This document shows, piece after piece, positions 1 through 7,748 of a DNA stretch of 64,000 nt; position 1 is the first letter of the stretch, and every line of letters starts with the position of its first letter. The DNA is from AC-32 sp963763475 (GTDB taxonomy: Bacteria > Actinomycetota > Thermoleophilia > Gaiellales > Gaiellaceae). Under the pieces are notes generated by a model. That model had not been told where the DNA came from, searched no databases, and saw only the letters and a list, made by a program, of their open reading frames with translations. A program made the position numbers and the translations under genes. Location of the stretch: contig CAVXOR010000004.1 of assembly GCA_963763475.1 (NCBI GenBank), positions 372,001 to 436,000 of the forward strand, written 5' to 3'.

Positions 1-89
1 CGAAGCCCTTCCCCGCGGCCAGCGCATTCGGTGACATCTGGGTTCCGAGCTCCGGCGGGACGGAGGTCTTCCGCCTGCACGTCAGCTGA
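1..89 (+). CDS. 3' end of a secreted or beta-propeller-like protein (partial)
   Basis: Only the last 28 codons and a TGA stop are inside the window; the frame is open from base 3. The tail reads FGDIWVPSSGGTEVFRLHV followed by S. A Gly-Asp-x-Trp-Val-Pro segment like this is typical of the last strands of YncE/SMP-30-like propellers, but too little remains to assign a family. The product is inferred from this short tail only. Confidence 0.45.
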   Translation, partial: KPFPAASAFGDIWVPSSGGTEVFRLHVS

Positions 90-101
90 GTTTGACTCCA
101 G

Positions 102-129
102 ACTTACGTAAGCATACACTTACGTAAGT
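102..129. promoter_or_regulatory. Twin palindromic operator of the ArsR-type regulator
   Basis: CTTACGTAAG occurs twice, at 103-112 and 119-128, with centres 16 bp apart. The second copy extends to the perfect 12-bp palindrome ACTTACGTAAGT (118-129). The pair ends directly before the ATG at 131. ArsR-family repressors bind short palindromes overlapping their own promoter, so this is very probably the autoregulatory site of the next gene. Confidence 0.75.
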
Positions 130-130
130 C

Positions 131-442
131 ATGGCTTACAGAGACGCCATGGATGCGCTGGGCGACCCGACCCGGCGGGCGATCTTCGAGCAGTTGCGCT
201 CGGGCCCGCGGGCGGTCGGCGAGATCGCGGACGAGCTGCCGGTCAGCCGCCCCGCCGTCTCGCAGCACCTGCGCGTGTTGAAGGAGGCGGGCCTAGTGAC
301 CGAGCGACGCAATGGCACGCGGCGGATCTACCGGCTCGATCCGGACGGGCTGGGAGAGCTCCGCGACTACTTCGACGACTTCTGGAGCGAGGCCCTCGCC
401 GCCTTCAAGGCGATGGCCGAGGACGAGAGGAGGACGGCATGA
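131..442 (+). CDS. ArsR/SmtB-family winged-helix repressor
   Basis: A 103-residue protein with one winged-helix domain. The recognition helix lies around SRPAVSQHLRVLKEAG (residues 38-53), followed by the beta wing NGTRRIYRL. No metal-binding Cys-x-Cys pair is present, so it belongs to the metal-independent ArsR type that commonly precedes START/AHSA1-domain genes. It overlaps the next gene by 4 bases (ATGA), so the two are co-transcribed. The twin palindromes directly before its ATG suggest autoregulation. The inducer is unknown. Confidence 0.9.
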   Translation: MAYRDAMDALGDPTRRAIFEQLRSGPRAVGEIADELPVSRPAVSQHLRVLKEAGLVTERRNGTRRIYRLDPDGLGELRDYFDDFWSEALAAFKAMAEDERRTA

Positions 443-912
443 GCACGCAGGAAGCGCAGACGGAGGCGATCAAGCGCTCCGTCACGGTGGACTGCTCGGT
501 GGAGCACGCGTTCGCGACCTTCACCGAGCGGATCCACGAGTGGTGGCCGCTCTCGCAGCATTCGATCGACGCGGGCGAGACGGGCTCGCCGCCGCAGACG
601 GTGATCTTCCAGGGCGAGGCCGGCGGCCAGGTCTTCGAGCGCACCAAGAACGGCGAGGACCTGAAATGGGCGGACGTGATCGCCTATGAGCCGCCGGATA
701 GGTTGGTGCTCGCGTGGAACCCGAGTCGCGAGCAGGACCGGCCCCGCACGGAGGTCGAGGTCACCTTCACCGACGAAGGCGGCAAGACGCGCGTCGAGCT
801 CGAGCACCGAGGCTGGGAACGCCTCGGCGACCGGGCGAACGAGGCCCGCCAGAGCTACGCCTCCGGCTGGGAAGGCGTGCTCAAGGGCTTCGCCGACACG
901 GCGTCCGACTAG
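439..912 (+). CDS. SRPBCC/AHSA1 (START-fold) domain protein
   Basis: A 157-residue single-domain protein of the Aha1-C/SRPBCC fold. It has the N-terminal strand KRSVTVDCSVEHAFATFTE, the WWPL motif and the terminal helix WEGVLKGFAD typical of this family. These proteins form a cavity for a hydrophobic ligand. The start overlaps the stop of the ArsR gene, a very common arrangement in which the repressor controls the START-domain partner. The ligand cannot be told from sequence. Confidence 0.88.
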   Translation: MSTQEAQTEAIKRSVTVDCSVEHAFATFTERIHEWWPLSQHSIDAGETGSPPQTVIFQGEAGGQVFERTKNGEDLKWADVIAYEPPDRLVLAWNPSREQDRPRTEVEVTFTDEGGKTRVELEHRGWERLGDRANEARQSYASGWEGVLKGFADTASD

Positions 913-915
913 GGC

Positions 916-1935
916 CTAGAACAGCGCGTCGGCGTCGGCAGCGGCGCCGACGTGCTGCCGCCCGAGCTTCGTCACGACGCGGCCGCGCGGCGTTCGCTGC
1001 AGGAACCCGAGCTGGAGCAGGTAGGGCTCGTAGACGTCCTCGATCGTGTCGGGCTCCTCGCCGAGGGCGACCGCGAGCGTGGACAGGCCGACCGGACCGC
1101 CCTCGAACTTCTCGACCACGGCGCGCAGCAGCGCCCGGTCGGTGCGCTCGAGCCCGCGATCGTCGACCTCGAGCAGGTCGAGCGCCTCTCGTGCGATCTC
1201 GGTCGTGATCACACCCTGGTGCCGCACCTCCGCGACGTCGCGCACCCGGCGCAAGATCCGGTTCGCGATTCGCGGCGTGCCGCGGGAGCGGCGCGAGATC
1301 TCCTCGGCAGCCTCGCTCGCGATCTCGACGTCCAGGATCCGTGCCGAGCGGCACACGATCCTCGCGAGCTCCTCGGGCTCGTAGTGCTCGAGCCGGAAGG
1401 TCATCCCGAAGCGGTCGCGCAACGGCGTCGTCAGGAGGCCCGTGCGCGTGGTCGCGCCGATCAGGGTGAACGGCGGCAGGTCGAGCGTCAGCGTCCGCGC
1501 AGCCGGGCCCTGGCCGACGATGATGTCGAGCCGAAAGTCCTCGAGCGCCGGGTAGAGGATCTCCTCGACCGCCCGGTTGAGTCGGTGGATCTCGTCGATG
1601 AAGAGGATGTCGCGCTCGCCGAGCCCGGTGAGGATCGCGGCCACGTCGCCCTTCCGCTCGAGCGCCGGGCCGGCGGCCGAGCGCAGGCCGACGCCGAGCT
1701 CCTCGCGCACGATGAAGGCGAGGCTCGTCTTGCCGAGGCCGGGCGGCCCGATCAGCAGCAGGTGGTCGAGCGCCTCGCCGCGTGAGCGGGTCGCCTCGAG
1801 CGCGATCGCGAGCTGCTCCTTGACGCGCTCCTGGCCGACGAACTCGTCGAGCGAGCGCGGGCGCAGCGACCGCTCGAGCTCGTCCTCCTCGGGTTGGACG
1901 GCCGGCGCGAGGAACTGCGTCTCCGTCTCGGTCAC
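916..1935 (-). CDS. ruvB: Holliday junction branch migration DNA helicase RuvB
   Basis: The 339-residue length is normal for RuvB. The Walker A motif GPPGLGKTS is at residues 63-71 and Walker B DEIH at 114-117. The sensor segment TTRTGLLT and a C-terminal winged-helix domain (FLQRTPRGRVVT) are also present. RuvB is the hexameric AAA+ motor that drives branch migration on RuvA-bound Holliday junctions. It is the last gene of ruvC-ruvA-ruvB and overlaps ruvA by 4 bases, giving one operon. Confidence 0.98.
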   Translation of the reverse strand: MTETETQFLAPAVQPEEDELERSLRPRSLDEFVGQERVKEQLAIALEATRSRGEALDHLLLIGPPGLGKTSLAFIVREELGVGLRSAAGPALERKGDVAAILTGLGERDILFIDEIHRLNRAVEEILYPALEDFRLDIIVGQGPAARTLTLDLPPFTLIGATTRTGLLTTPLRDRFGMTFRLEHYEPEELARIVCRSARILDVEIASEAAEEISRRSRGTPRIANRILRRVRDVAEVRHQGVITTEIAREALDLLEVDDRGLERTDRALLRAVVEKFEGGPVGLSTLAVALGEEPDTIEDVYEPYLLQLGFLQRTPRGRVVTKLGRQHVGAAADADALF

Positions 1936-2492
1936 GCAGCCCTCAGGGCCTGGCGGACGCGCTCCTCGGGCGAAAGCTCCGGGTCGGTCGCGGCCAGCGC
2001 CTCCTCGGCCTCGGTCACCGACCAGCCGAGCTCGACGAGCGCGTCGCGGGCGACCGCGTGCGGCTTGCCGGCGATCGGCGTCGGCTCGTCCATCGTGCCG
2101 AGCTTCTCCTTCAGCTCCAGCACCACGCGCTGAGCGGTCTTCTTGCCGATTCCGGGGATCGCCTCGAATCGAGCCGTGTCGTCGAGCGCGATCGCGCGGC
2201 GGAGGTCGGCCGGGGACGAGCCGGAGACGATCGCGAGCGCGACCTTCGGCCCGACGCCCGAAACCGCGAGCAGGTGCTCGAACAGCTCGCGCTCGGCGGG
2301 CTCGCCGAAGCCGTAGAGCTGGAGCGCGTCCTCGCGGACGTGCAGGTAGGTGTCGAGCGAGACCTCTCCCCCGCTCTCGGCGAGGCGCGCCGCGGTAGGC
2401 GTCACCGCCAGGGCGTAGCCCACGCCGCCGACGTCGAGCACGATCCGCTCGCCGCTGCGGGCGACCGCGGTCCCGCGCAGCCGCGAGATCAT
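1932..2492 (-). CDS. ruvA: Holliday junction DNA helicase RuvA
   Basis: A 186-residue protein with the three RuvA domains: an N-terminal OB fold (MISRLRGTAVAR), a central pair of helix-hairpin-helix motifs (VSGVGPKVALAIV and IPGIGKKTAQRVVLELK), and a C-terminal RuvB-contacting domain (DALVELGWSVTEAEEAL). The tetramer binds Holliday junctions and loads RuvB. It overlaps ruvC at its start and ruvB at its end by 4 bases each, implying translational coupling. Confidence 0.98.
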   Translation of the reverse strand: MISRLRGTAVARSGERIVLDVGGVGYALAVTPTAARLAESGGEVSLDTYLHVREDALQLYGFGEPAERELFEHLLAVSGVGPKVALAIVSGSSPADLRRAIALDDTARFEAIPGIGKKTAQRVVLELKEKLGTMDEPTPIAGKPHAVARDALVELGWSVTEAEEALAATDPELSPEERVRQALRAA

Positions 2493-2977
2493 CCGACCGC
2501 CTTCATCAGCGGCGGGGCCATCGCGTGGCAGATCGCGACGGCGAGTGCGTCGGCTGCGTGGTGCGGCTGAGGCACGGCCTTCAGGCCGAGAATCGCTGCA
2601 ACCATCCGCTGTACCTGGGCCTTCTCCGCTCGCCCGTAGCCGCAGACGGCCTGCTTGACGCTCGACGGCGCGTACTCAGCGCAATCGAGGCCGTACGACG
2701 CGGCCGCGACGAGCACGGCGCCGCGCGCCTGCCCGACGGAGAGCGCGGTGCGGGCGTCGACGCCGACGAACGACTCCTCGAGGACGACCGCACGAGGCGT
2801 GTACTCCTCGATCAGCTCGACGACGCCGTCGAAGATCGTCTTGAGCCGAACCTCCGGGCGCTGCCGGGCGGTGGTCTGCCACCACCCGAAGTCGACCGCC
2901 TTGAGGCGGTTTCCTCTTTCGCGGACTATCCCGAAGCCGCACGCAGCCGTCCCTGGATCGATGCCGAGAACCGTCAC
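2489..2977 (-). CDS. ruvC: Crossover junction endodeoxyribonuclease RuvC
   Basis: A 162-residue RNase H-fold resolvase. The acidic residues expected at the active site are visible in GIDPGTAACG (Asp7), VLEESFVG (Glu) and HHAADALAVA (Asp). It cuts Holliday junctions as a dimer. The GTG start at 2977 is supported by the conserved N-terminus TVLGIDPGT. It is first in the ruvCAB operon and is divergent from the GNAT gene across a 54-base gap that must hold both promoters. Confidence 0.98.
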   Translation of the reverse strand: MTVLGIDPGTAACGFGIVRERGNRLKAVDFGWWQTTARQRPEVRLKTIFDGVVELIEEYTPRAVVLEESFVGVDARTALSVGQARGAVLVAAASYGLDCAEYAPSSVKQAVCGYGRAEKAQVQRMVAAILGLKAVPQPHHAADALAVAICHAMAPPLMKAVG

Positions 2978-3031
2978 GGCGACACCTTAGGCACTGCGTC
3001 GGACACTCCTGCCCTACAGTCAACGGTCGCG

Positions 3032-3478
3032 ATGGAGCTCACGATCGAGCCCGCTTCGGACGCCGTCTACCGCCTGTTCCGGGAGTGGCGCTACCCGCCG
3101 CCGTACGACTTCTACGACGGGGATGTCGACCCGCCGCTGAACCCGGAGCGCTACTTCGCGGCGCTCGACGGCAACGGCGAGCTCGTCGGCTTCTACTACT
3201 TCGAGGAGAAGCGGCCCGACCTCGACTACGGGCTCGGGCTCAGGCCCGACCTGGTGGGACAGGGGCTCGGCCTGGAGTTCTTTCGCGCGGGGCTCGTCTT
3301 CGCCCACGAGCGCTACGAGCCGAGGCGCGTCTACCTGCACGTGGCCGAGTTCAACGAGCGCGCCCTCCGCGTCTACGAGCGCGCGGGCTTCGAGGTGATC
3401 TCGCGGCACGTGCGGAGCTTCGACCGCTTCGGGGAGGTGCCTTTCCTGACGATGGCCGAGGCAGGTCCAGCCGACTAG
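3032..3478 (+). CDS. GNAT-family N-acetyltransferase
   Basis: A 148-residue GNAT domain. The acetyl-CoA pyrophosphate-binding loop reads DLVGQGLGLEFFRAG (the Q/R-x-x-G-x-G pattern), and the C-terminal part has the usual NERALRVYERAGFEVI motif. The substrate is unknown. The ATG at 3032 gives a normal GNAT length. Its TAG stop overlaps the stop of the opposing ANTAR gene at 3475-3477, so the two genes converge with no space for a separate terminator. Confidence 0.9.
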   Translation: MELTIEPASDAVYRLFREWRYPPPYDFYDGDVDPPLNPERYFAALDGNGELVGFYYFEEKRPDLDYGLGLRPDLVGQGLGLEFFRAGLVFAHERYEPRRVYLHVAEFNERALRVYERAGFEVISRHVRSFDRFGEVPFLTMAEAGPAD

Positions 3479-4097
3479 GTGGCCGCCCGGCGTAGGGCTT
3501 CCTGCTCGGGCACAGGCGCGGACGGTTCGGGCGGCAGCAGCTGGTAGCTGTCGACGAGTGCCTGCGCGACGTCGACCAGCTTCCGCCCGTTGTGCTGGGA
3601 GTGATCGCGCAGCAGCTCGAACGCGCGATCGGCGTCGACCGAGTGCCGTGCCATCAGGATCCCCTTCGCCTGCTCGATCAGCGCGCGCCGGCCGAAGGCG
3701 CCCTGGAGGGACTGGTACTCGGCGAACCGACGCAGGGTGATGTCGATCGCGCTCTGCAGCTCCGCCGGATCGCCGTCGACGATGTACGCGAAGACGCCGC
3801 GCTTGGCGGCCTCGTGGACGTAGGCGGGATCCTTCGTCGACAGCAGACGCGATCACCGGACAGGAGGCTTCGCGGACGATCTCGCGTGATCAGGTCGAGC
3901 GCGTGCTCGGAGCTGAGCCCGAGCCCGACCAGTGCGACGTCCGGCCGTTCCCGCTCGGTGACGGCGCCGACTTCCTTGACGTAGATCTCGCGGGCGATCA
4001 CCTCGTGGCCGAGGCCGGCCACGACCTGCGCGAGCAGCTCGAGGCGGTCGCGCTTCTCGTTGGCGATCAGGACCCGCAGGTGTTGCTGCTCGGCCAT
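3475..4097 (-). pseudogene. ANTAR-domain response regulator, broken by two frame shifts
   Basis: The first part (from ATG 4097) reads LRVLIANEKRDRLELLAQVV and ends in EHALDLITR, a degenerate receiver domain. The continuation sits in two other frames: EIVREASCPVIA, then LLSTKDPAYVHEAAKRGVFA and the ANTAR helix segment FGRRALIEQAKGILMARHSV, ending at 3475. One surplus base near 3884 and another near 3847 restore a single product of about 206 residues. ANTAR proteins bind paired RNA hairpins and act as antiterminators. The gene is either inactivated or the assembly has two errors within 40 bp. Confidence 0.82.
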
Positions 4098-4427
4098 CCT
4101 CTGAACCTCGTTAAGACTCGAATGAGCGTGGCGAGCAAGAGCGTCGACCCTCCACCGTCAGCCGATCGGTTGGCCAGCAGCATCTTTCACCCCCACGCAC
4201 ACGGACGGCCCGAGTGTAGCCGAGCTTTCCTGGCGGAAACCCGTAAAGCCGAGCTTTCGCTGCTACGCTCAGAGCTGCAGCGCCTCAGCCGCCGGCGCCG
4301 CGATTTGCCAGGCGGGGTCACAACTCGATCTCCCGCCGACCGTCCGCCCGCAGCAACGCAGGCTGGAGCACCACCCGGCCGACCTCAAGCTCCTGGTCGG
4401 CGAGTTGTTTCGAGCCTGGAGTGGCCG
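4098..4427. other. 330-bp intergenic region with a 12-bp direct repeat
   Basis: No convincing gene lies here. AGCCGAGCTTTC occurs at 4218-4229 and again at 4247-4258, 29 bp apart on the same strand. The region must hold the promoters of the divergent ANTAR gene and the small gene/kinase pair. The repeat may be a regulator site, or part of the hairpin leader on which ANTAR proteins act, but no clear paired hairpins could be drawn by eye. Confidence 0.4.
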
Positions 4428-4679
4428 ATGGTCGACATCCGCGTACGAGTCGAGGACACGGCTCGCGTGCCAGAGCTGGTGCAGCGGCTCTCGAAGATCT
4501 TCGGCAGGTCGTCGGTGGCGTTCCACGGCGCGACCAAGGAGGTCCGGATCGCGGCGGAATGGGAGTCGCGGACCGTCGTCAGCGTGATCGAGGCGGTCCA
4601 GGAATGGGTCGGCGAAAACGGCGACTCCGCGACGCTCTCGATCGGCGGCCGCTCGTACGTCGCGGAAGCAAACCTGTGA
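4428..4679 (+). CDS. Small conserved-looking protein encoded ahead of a histidine kinase
   Basis: An 83-residue soluble protein starting MVDIRVRVEDTARVPELVQ and ending GGRSYVAEANL. The alternation of strands and one amphipathic helix (SVIEAVQEWVGENG) suggests a small alpha/beta fold. The family is not recognised. Its TGA overlaps the GTG start of the kinase, so the two are translationally coupled, and a role beside the kinase is inferred from this. The ATG at 4428 is the first start giving a coherent fold. Confidence 0.6.
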   Translation: MVDIRVRVEDTARVPELVQRLSKIFGRSSVAFHGATKEVRIAAEWESRTVVSVIEAVQEWVGENGDSATLSIGGRSYVAEANL

Positions 4680-5779
4680 TCGCCGTCGACGCGGGCAAGA
4701 CGCTCGAGCTCGTCAGGACGGTCTCGTTCGCAGGGCGCGGAGAAGTCGCGCCGCAAGAGTTCCTCGACCGAGTGTGCGATGCCGTCTCGGGGACGTTCGG
4801 TTACGACGACGTGGCCGCCGTTCGCTTCCAGGAGAGCCCGGCCGAGCCGAGCGACACTTCCGACCCCGCTCTCGTCGCACGAGCATTGAAGAGCAACGAT
4901 CGCGTCCTCGTCTCCGATCCCGAGCCCGACGGCACGTCGGTGATCGCGCTTCCACTGCTCGGCGCGACCGAGTGCCTCGGCGTCCTCTTCGGGAAGCGCA
5001 AAACGGCTGCTCCGCCGGATGCCCAGGAGCTGGATGGCCTCGCAACGCTGGGCATCGTCGTCTCGAGCCTGCTGGAGAACGCGATCGTGCAGGAACGGGC
5101 GGAACAGCTCGACGTGCTGAAGAGCGAGTTCATCGCGCTCGCCGCGCACGAGCTGCGAAGTCCGCTCTCCGCCATCTACGGGGCCTGCGTCACCCTGGAC
5201 GAGCGCGGCGACGCCCTGGCCCGGCCGGAACGCGTGGCGCTGGCGGCCATGCTGCTGGAGCAGGCGACACGGATGCGCAACCTGATCGCGCAGCTGCTCG
5301 ATCTCTCTCGCTTCGACCTGGTTGCGCTCCCGATTTCACCCGAGCACTTGCTGCTCCGACCGCGGGTCGAGCAGCTCGTCTCGGCCCTTCCGGCTGCGCC
5401 GGCGGGAGCGGTGACGATCGCGATCTCGCCCCGGCTCGATGCCTTCGTCGACCCGGTCGCGCTCGAACGGATGCTCTCGAACCTCGTCGCGAATGCGCTG
5501 CACTACGGCGAGCCGCCCGTGACCGTGACGGCGATCGAGCGCGACACCCATCTTCGGCTCGTGGTCGAGGATCGTGGCGGAGGCGTCCCGGACGAGTTCG
5601 TCCCACGGCTGTTCGACCGCTTCACCCGCAGCTCGGCGTCGCGCGGCCGGTCCGAGGGCGCCGGGCTCGGTCTGGCGATCGTCCAGGCCTACGCACGCGC
5701 CCACGGAGGCGACATCGTCTACGAGGCGGCCGAGCCGCAGGGAGCCCGCTTCGAGATCGTCCTCCCGGTCGACGCCTAG
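4676..5779 (+). CDS. GAF-domain sensor histidine kinase
   Basis: A soluble kinase of about 367 residues. An N-terminal GAF-like domain (residues 10-135) precedes a HisKA domain whose phospho-acceptor His is in ALAAHELRSPLSAIYG. The HATPase domain shows the N box (NLVANALHYG), the G1 box (VEDRGGGVPDEF) and the G2 box (EGAGLGLAIVQAYARAHGG). No membrane helix is present, so the signal is cytoplasmic. The GTG start overlaps the preceding small gene. The nearest regulator is the broken ANTAR gene, divergently placed; pairing with it is a guess. Confidence 0.9.
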   Translation: MIAVDAGKTLELVRTVSFAGRGEVAPQEFLDRVCDAVSGTFGYDDVAAVRFQESPAEPSDTSDPALVARALKSNDRVLVSDPEPDGTSVIALPLLGATECLGVLFGKRKTAAPPDAQELDGLATLGIVVSSLLENAIVQERAEQLDVLKSEFIALAAHELRSPLSAIYGACVTLDERGDALARPERVALAAMLLEQATRMRNLIAQLLDLSRFDLVALPISPEHLLLRPRVEQLVSALPAAPAGAVTIAISPRLDAFVDPVALERMLSNLVANALHYGEPPVTVTAIERDTHLRLVVEDRGGGVPDEFVPRLFDRFTRSSASRGRSEGAGLGLAIVQAYARAHGGDIVYEAAEPQGARFEIVLPVDA

Positions 5780-6535
5780 TTAGCTCGCGACCGCCTCCAT
5801 CACCCGCTCGGGGATGTCGAAGTTCGCGTAGACCTCCTGCACGTCGTCGTTCTCCTCGAGCGTGTCGATCAAGCGCAGGGTCTTCTTGGCCGCGCCCTCG
5901 TCGTCGAGGTTGACGGTCGTCTTCGGCACCATCGTCAGCTCGGCCGAATCGACCTCCATGCCCGCGGCCTCGATCGCCTCGCGCACCGCGGTCAGGTCTT
6001 CCGGTGCCGCGGTGACCCGGAAGCTCGAACCGTCGCGCTCGACGTCCTCCGCCCCGCCCTCTGCCGCAGCCAGCGTCAGCTCGTCCTCGTCGAAGCGGTC
6101 GGCGTCGACCAGGACCACGCCGCGCCGCTCGAACAGCCAGGCGACGGCGCCCGAGCCTCCCAGGTTGCCGTCGTGCTTCGTGAAGGCTGCGCGGACATCG
6201 GCGGCCGTGCGGTTGCGGTTGTCGGTCAGCGCCTCGACGATCACCGCGACCCCGTTCGGGCCGTAGCCCTCGTAGACCACCTGCTCGAAGCTGTCGGCGT
6301 CGGCGTCGGCACCTGACCCGCGGGCGATCGCGCGGTCGATGTTGTCCTTCGGCATGGAGTAGGAGCGCGCCTTCTCGATCGCGTTGGCCAGCGCGAGGTT
6401 CGCGGCGGGGTCGGGCCCGCCCTCGCGCGCCGCCACGATCAGCGCGCGCGACAGCTTCGAGAACAGCTGGCCGCGCTTCTTGTCGGCAGCGCCCTTCTTG
6501 TGCTTGATCGAGCTCCACTTGCTATGCCCGGACAT
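5780..6535 (-). CDS. yebC: YebC/PmpR-family (TACO1-like) translation or transcription regulator
   Basis: At 251 residues it has the normal family length. The conserved start MSGHSKWSSIKHKKGAADKK is present, as are the MPKDNIDRAIARG and YEGYGPNG motifs. Family members have been linked to transcription control and to translation of difficult proline stretches. It lies directly downstream of pdxT with a 14-base overlap and is often found next to ruvC in actinobacteria. Its stop directly abuts the stop of the opposing kinase. Confidence 0.95.
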   Translation of the reverse strand: MSGHSKWSSIKHKKGAADKKRGQLFSKLSRALIVAAREGGPDPAANLALANAIEKARSYSMPKDNIDRAIARGSGADADADSFEQVVYEGYGPNGVAVIVEALTDNRNRTAADVRAAFTKHDGNLGGSGAVAWLFERRGVVLVDADRFDEDELTLAAAEGGAEDVERDGSSFRVTAAPEDLTAVREAIEAAGMEVDSAELTMVPKTTVNLDDEGAAKKTLRLIDTLEENDDVQEVYANFDIPERVMEAVAS

Positions 6536-7076
6536 TGGCCTCCTCCCGAACGAGGTCGAGGAACCGCTCGTGCACGCGCGTGTCGTCGGTCAGCTCCGGA
6601 TGGAACGACGCGACGAGCACGCGGCCCTCGCGCAGTAGCACCGGCTCGCCGTCGAGCTCGGCCAGCACCTCCACCGCCGGTCCGGCGTCGGCGACCCGCG
6701 GCGCACGGATGAACACCCCCCGGAGCGGCTGGTCCTCGCCGGCCAGCTCGAGGTCGGCCTCGAAGCTCGCGACCTGCCGGCCGTAGGCGTTCCGCGACAC
6801 CTCCAGGTCGAGCACGCCGAGGTGGTTGCGGTCGAGCAGGATCATCCCGGCGCAGGTGCCGAGCACCGGCCGCGCAAACTCGCGGATCGCGTCCTCGAGC
6901 CCGTACAACCGAACAAGTCTCATGATCGCCGTCGACTCCCCACCCGGAATCACGAGCCCGTCGAGCCCGTCTAGCTGCTCCGGCTTGCGCACCTCCACCG
7001 GGTCCACGTCGAGCCGCCGCAGCATCCGCTCGTGCTCGCGGAAGTTCCCCTGGACCGCCAGAACGCCGATCTTCAC
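6522..7076 (-). CDS. pdxT: Pyridoxal 5'-phosphate synthase glutaminase subunit PdxT
   Basis: A 184-residue class I glutaminase. GGES is at residues 45-48 (oxyanion region), the catalytic Cys is at about residue 75 in LGTCAGMIL, and the His/Glu of the triad are in SFHPELT. It releases ammonia from glutamine for PdxS in the deoxyxylulose-independent vitamin B6 pathway. The GTG start is set by the conserved KIGVLAVQGNF. Its partner pdxS is not adjacent but lies 11.5 kb away on the same strand (18552-19436), which is unusual. Confidence 0.95.
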   Translation of the reverse strand: MKIGVLAVQGNFREHERMLRRLDVDPVEVRKPEQLDGLDGLVIPGGESTAIMRLVRLYGLEDAIREFARPVLGTCAGMILLDRNHLGVLDLEVSRNAYGRQVASFEADLELAGEDQPLRGVFIRAPRVADAGPAVEVLAELDGEPVLLREGRVLVASFHPELTDDTRVHERFLDLVREEANVRA

Positions 7077-7280
7077 GGGGGAAAGTCTAGTGCCGGGTCC
7101 CAGGGGCTCCGCGTGCCCGCGCCTCTGTTCAAGAGTCGGTGCGGCCCCTAGAATCCGGTCACGCGAGTGAGAGCCGAGGTTTCGCATCCGATTCGCTCGA
7201 CTCCGCTCCGCCGGAGGGGGGTTTCCGTCGGGGGGCGGCGTCTGTGGCGCTGCGACGCAGGGGAAGGCGCACGCCCTGAC

Positions 7281-7748
7281 TTGCAGTCGTCCGGGCGAGG
7301 CCACGCGAAACCGGCCGCCGGCACCGCGCGCAGGGTGCTCGTGGTCGACGACGAGCGCTCGATCAGGCTCCTCTGCCGGGTCAACCTCGCCGCCTCGGGC
7401 ATGGACGTGCTCGAGGCCTCCGACGGCCGCGAGGGCCTCGAGCTCGCGCGCCGGGAACGCCCCGACCTCGTGATCCTCGACGTGATGATGCCGGCGCTCG
7501 ACGGTTGGTCAGTAGCGCGGGAGCTGGCCGCCGACGAGCAGACGCGCGAAATTCCGATCGTCTTCCTGACCGCACGCGCCGACCCGGCCGACAAGCGGCT
7601 CGGCGAGCAGCTCGGCGGCGTCGGGTACCTGGTGAAGCCGTTCGACCCGGTCATGATCGGCGACTTCGTCGAGAACGTCCTCGCGCGTGTCGAGCGCGGC
7701 GAGCGAGAGCAGCTGCGGCGCGGGATCTCATCCGACCCCGAACGGTGA
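7281..7748 (+). CDS. Response regulator with a single receiver domain
   Basis: A CheY-like receiver: RVLVVDDERS supplies the acidic pocket, LVILDVMMPALDGW the phospho-acceptor Asp, FLTARAD the Thr, and YLVKPFDP the Lys. No output domain follows, only a short basic tail. The start is uncertain. TTG 7281 follows a purine-rich AGGGGAAGG; GTG 7335 would start directly at the domain; an upstream GTG at 7167 would add an unstructured stretch. It overlaps the next kinase by 4 bases, so the two form a two-component pair. Confidence 0.87.
   Translation: MQSSGRGHAKPAAGTARRVLVVDDERSIRLLCRVNLAASGMDVLEASDGREGLELARRERPDLVILDVMMPALDGWSVARELAADEQTREIPIVFLTARADPADKRLGEQLGGVGYLVKPFDPVMIGDFVENVLARVERGEREQLRRGISSDPER

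Noticed and set aside
7201..7280. A structured leader or riboswitch before the receiver gene
   Set aside because: The region is GC-rich with weak short stems only, and it overlaps possible alternative starts.
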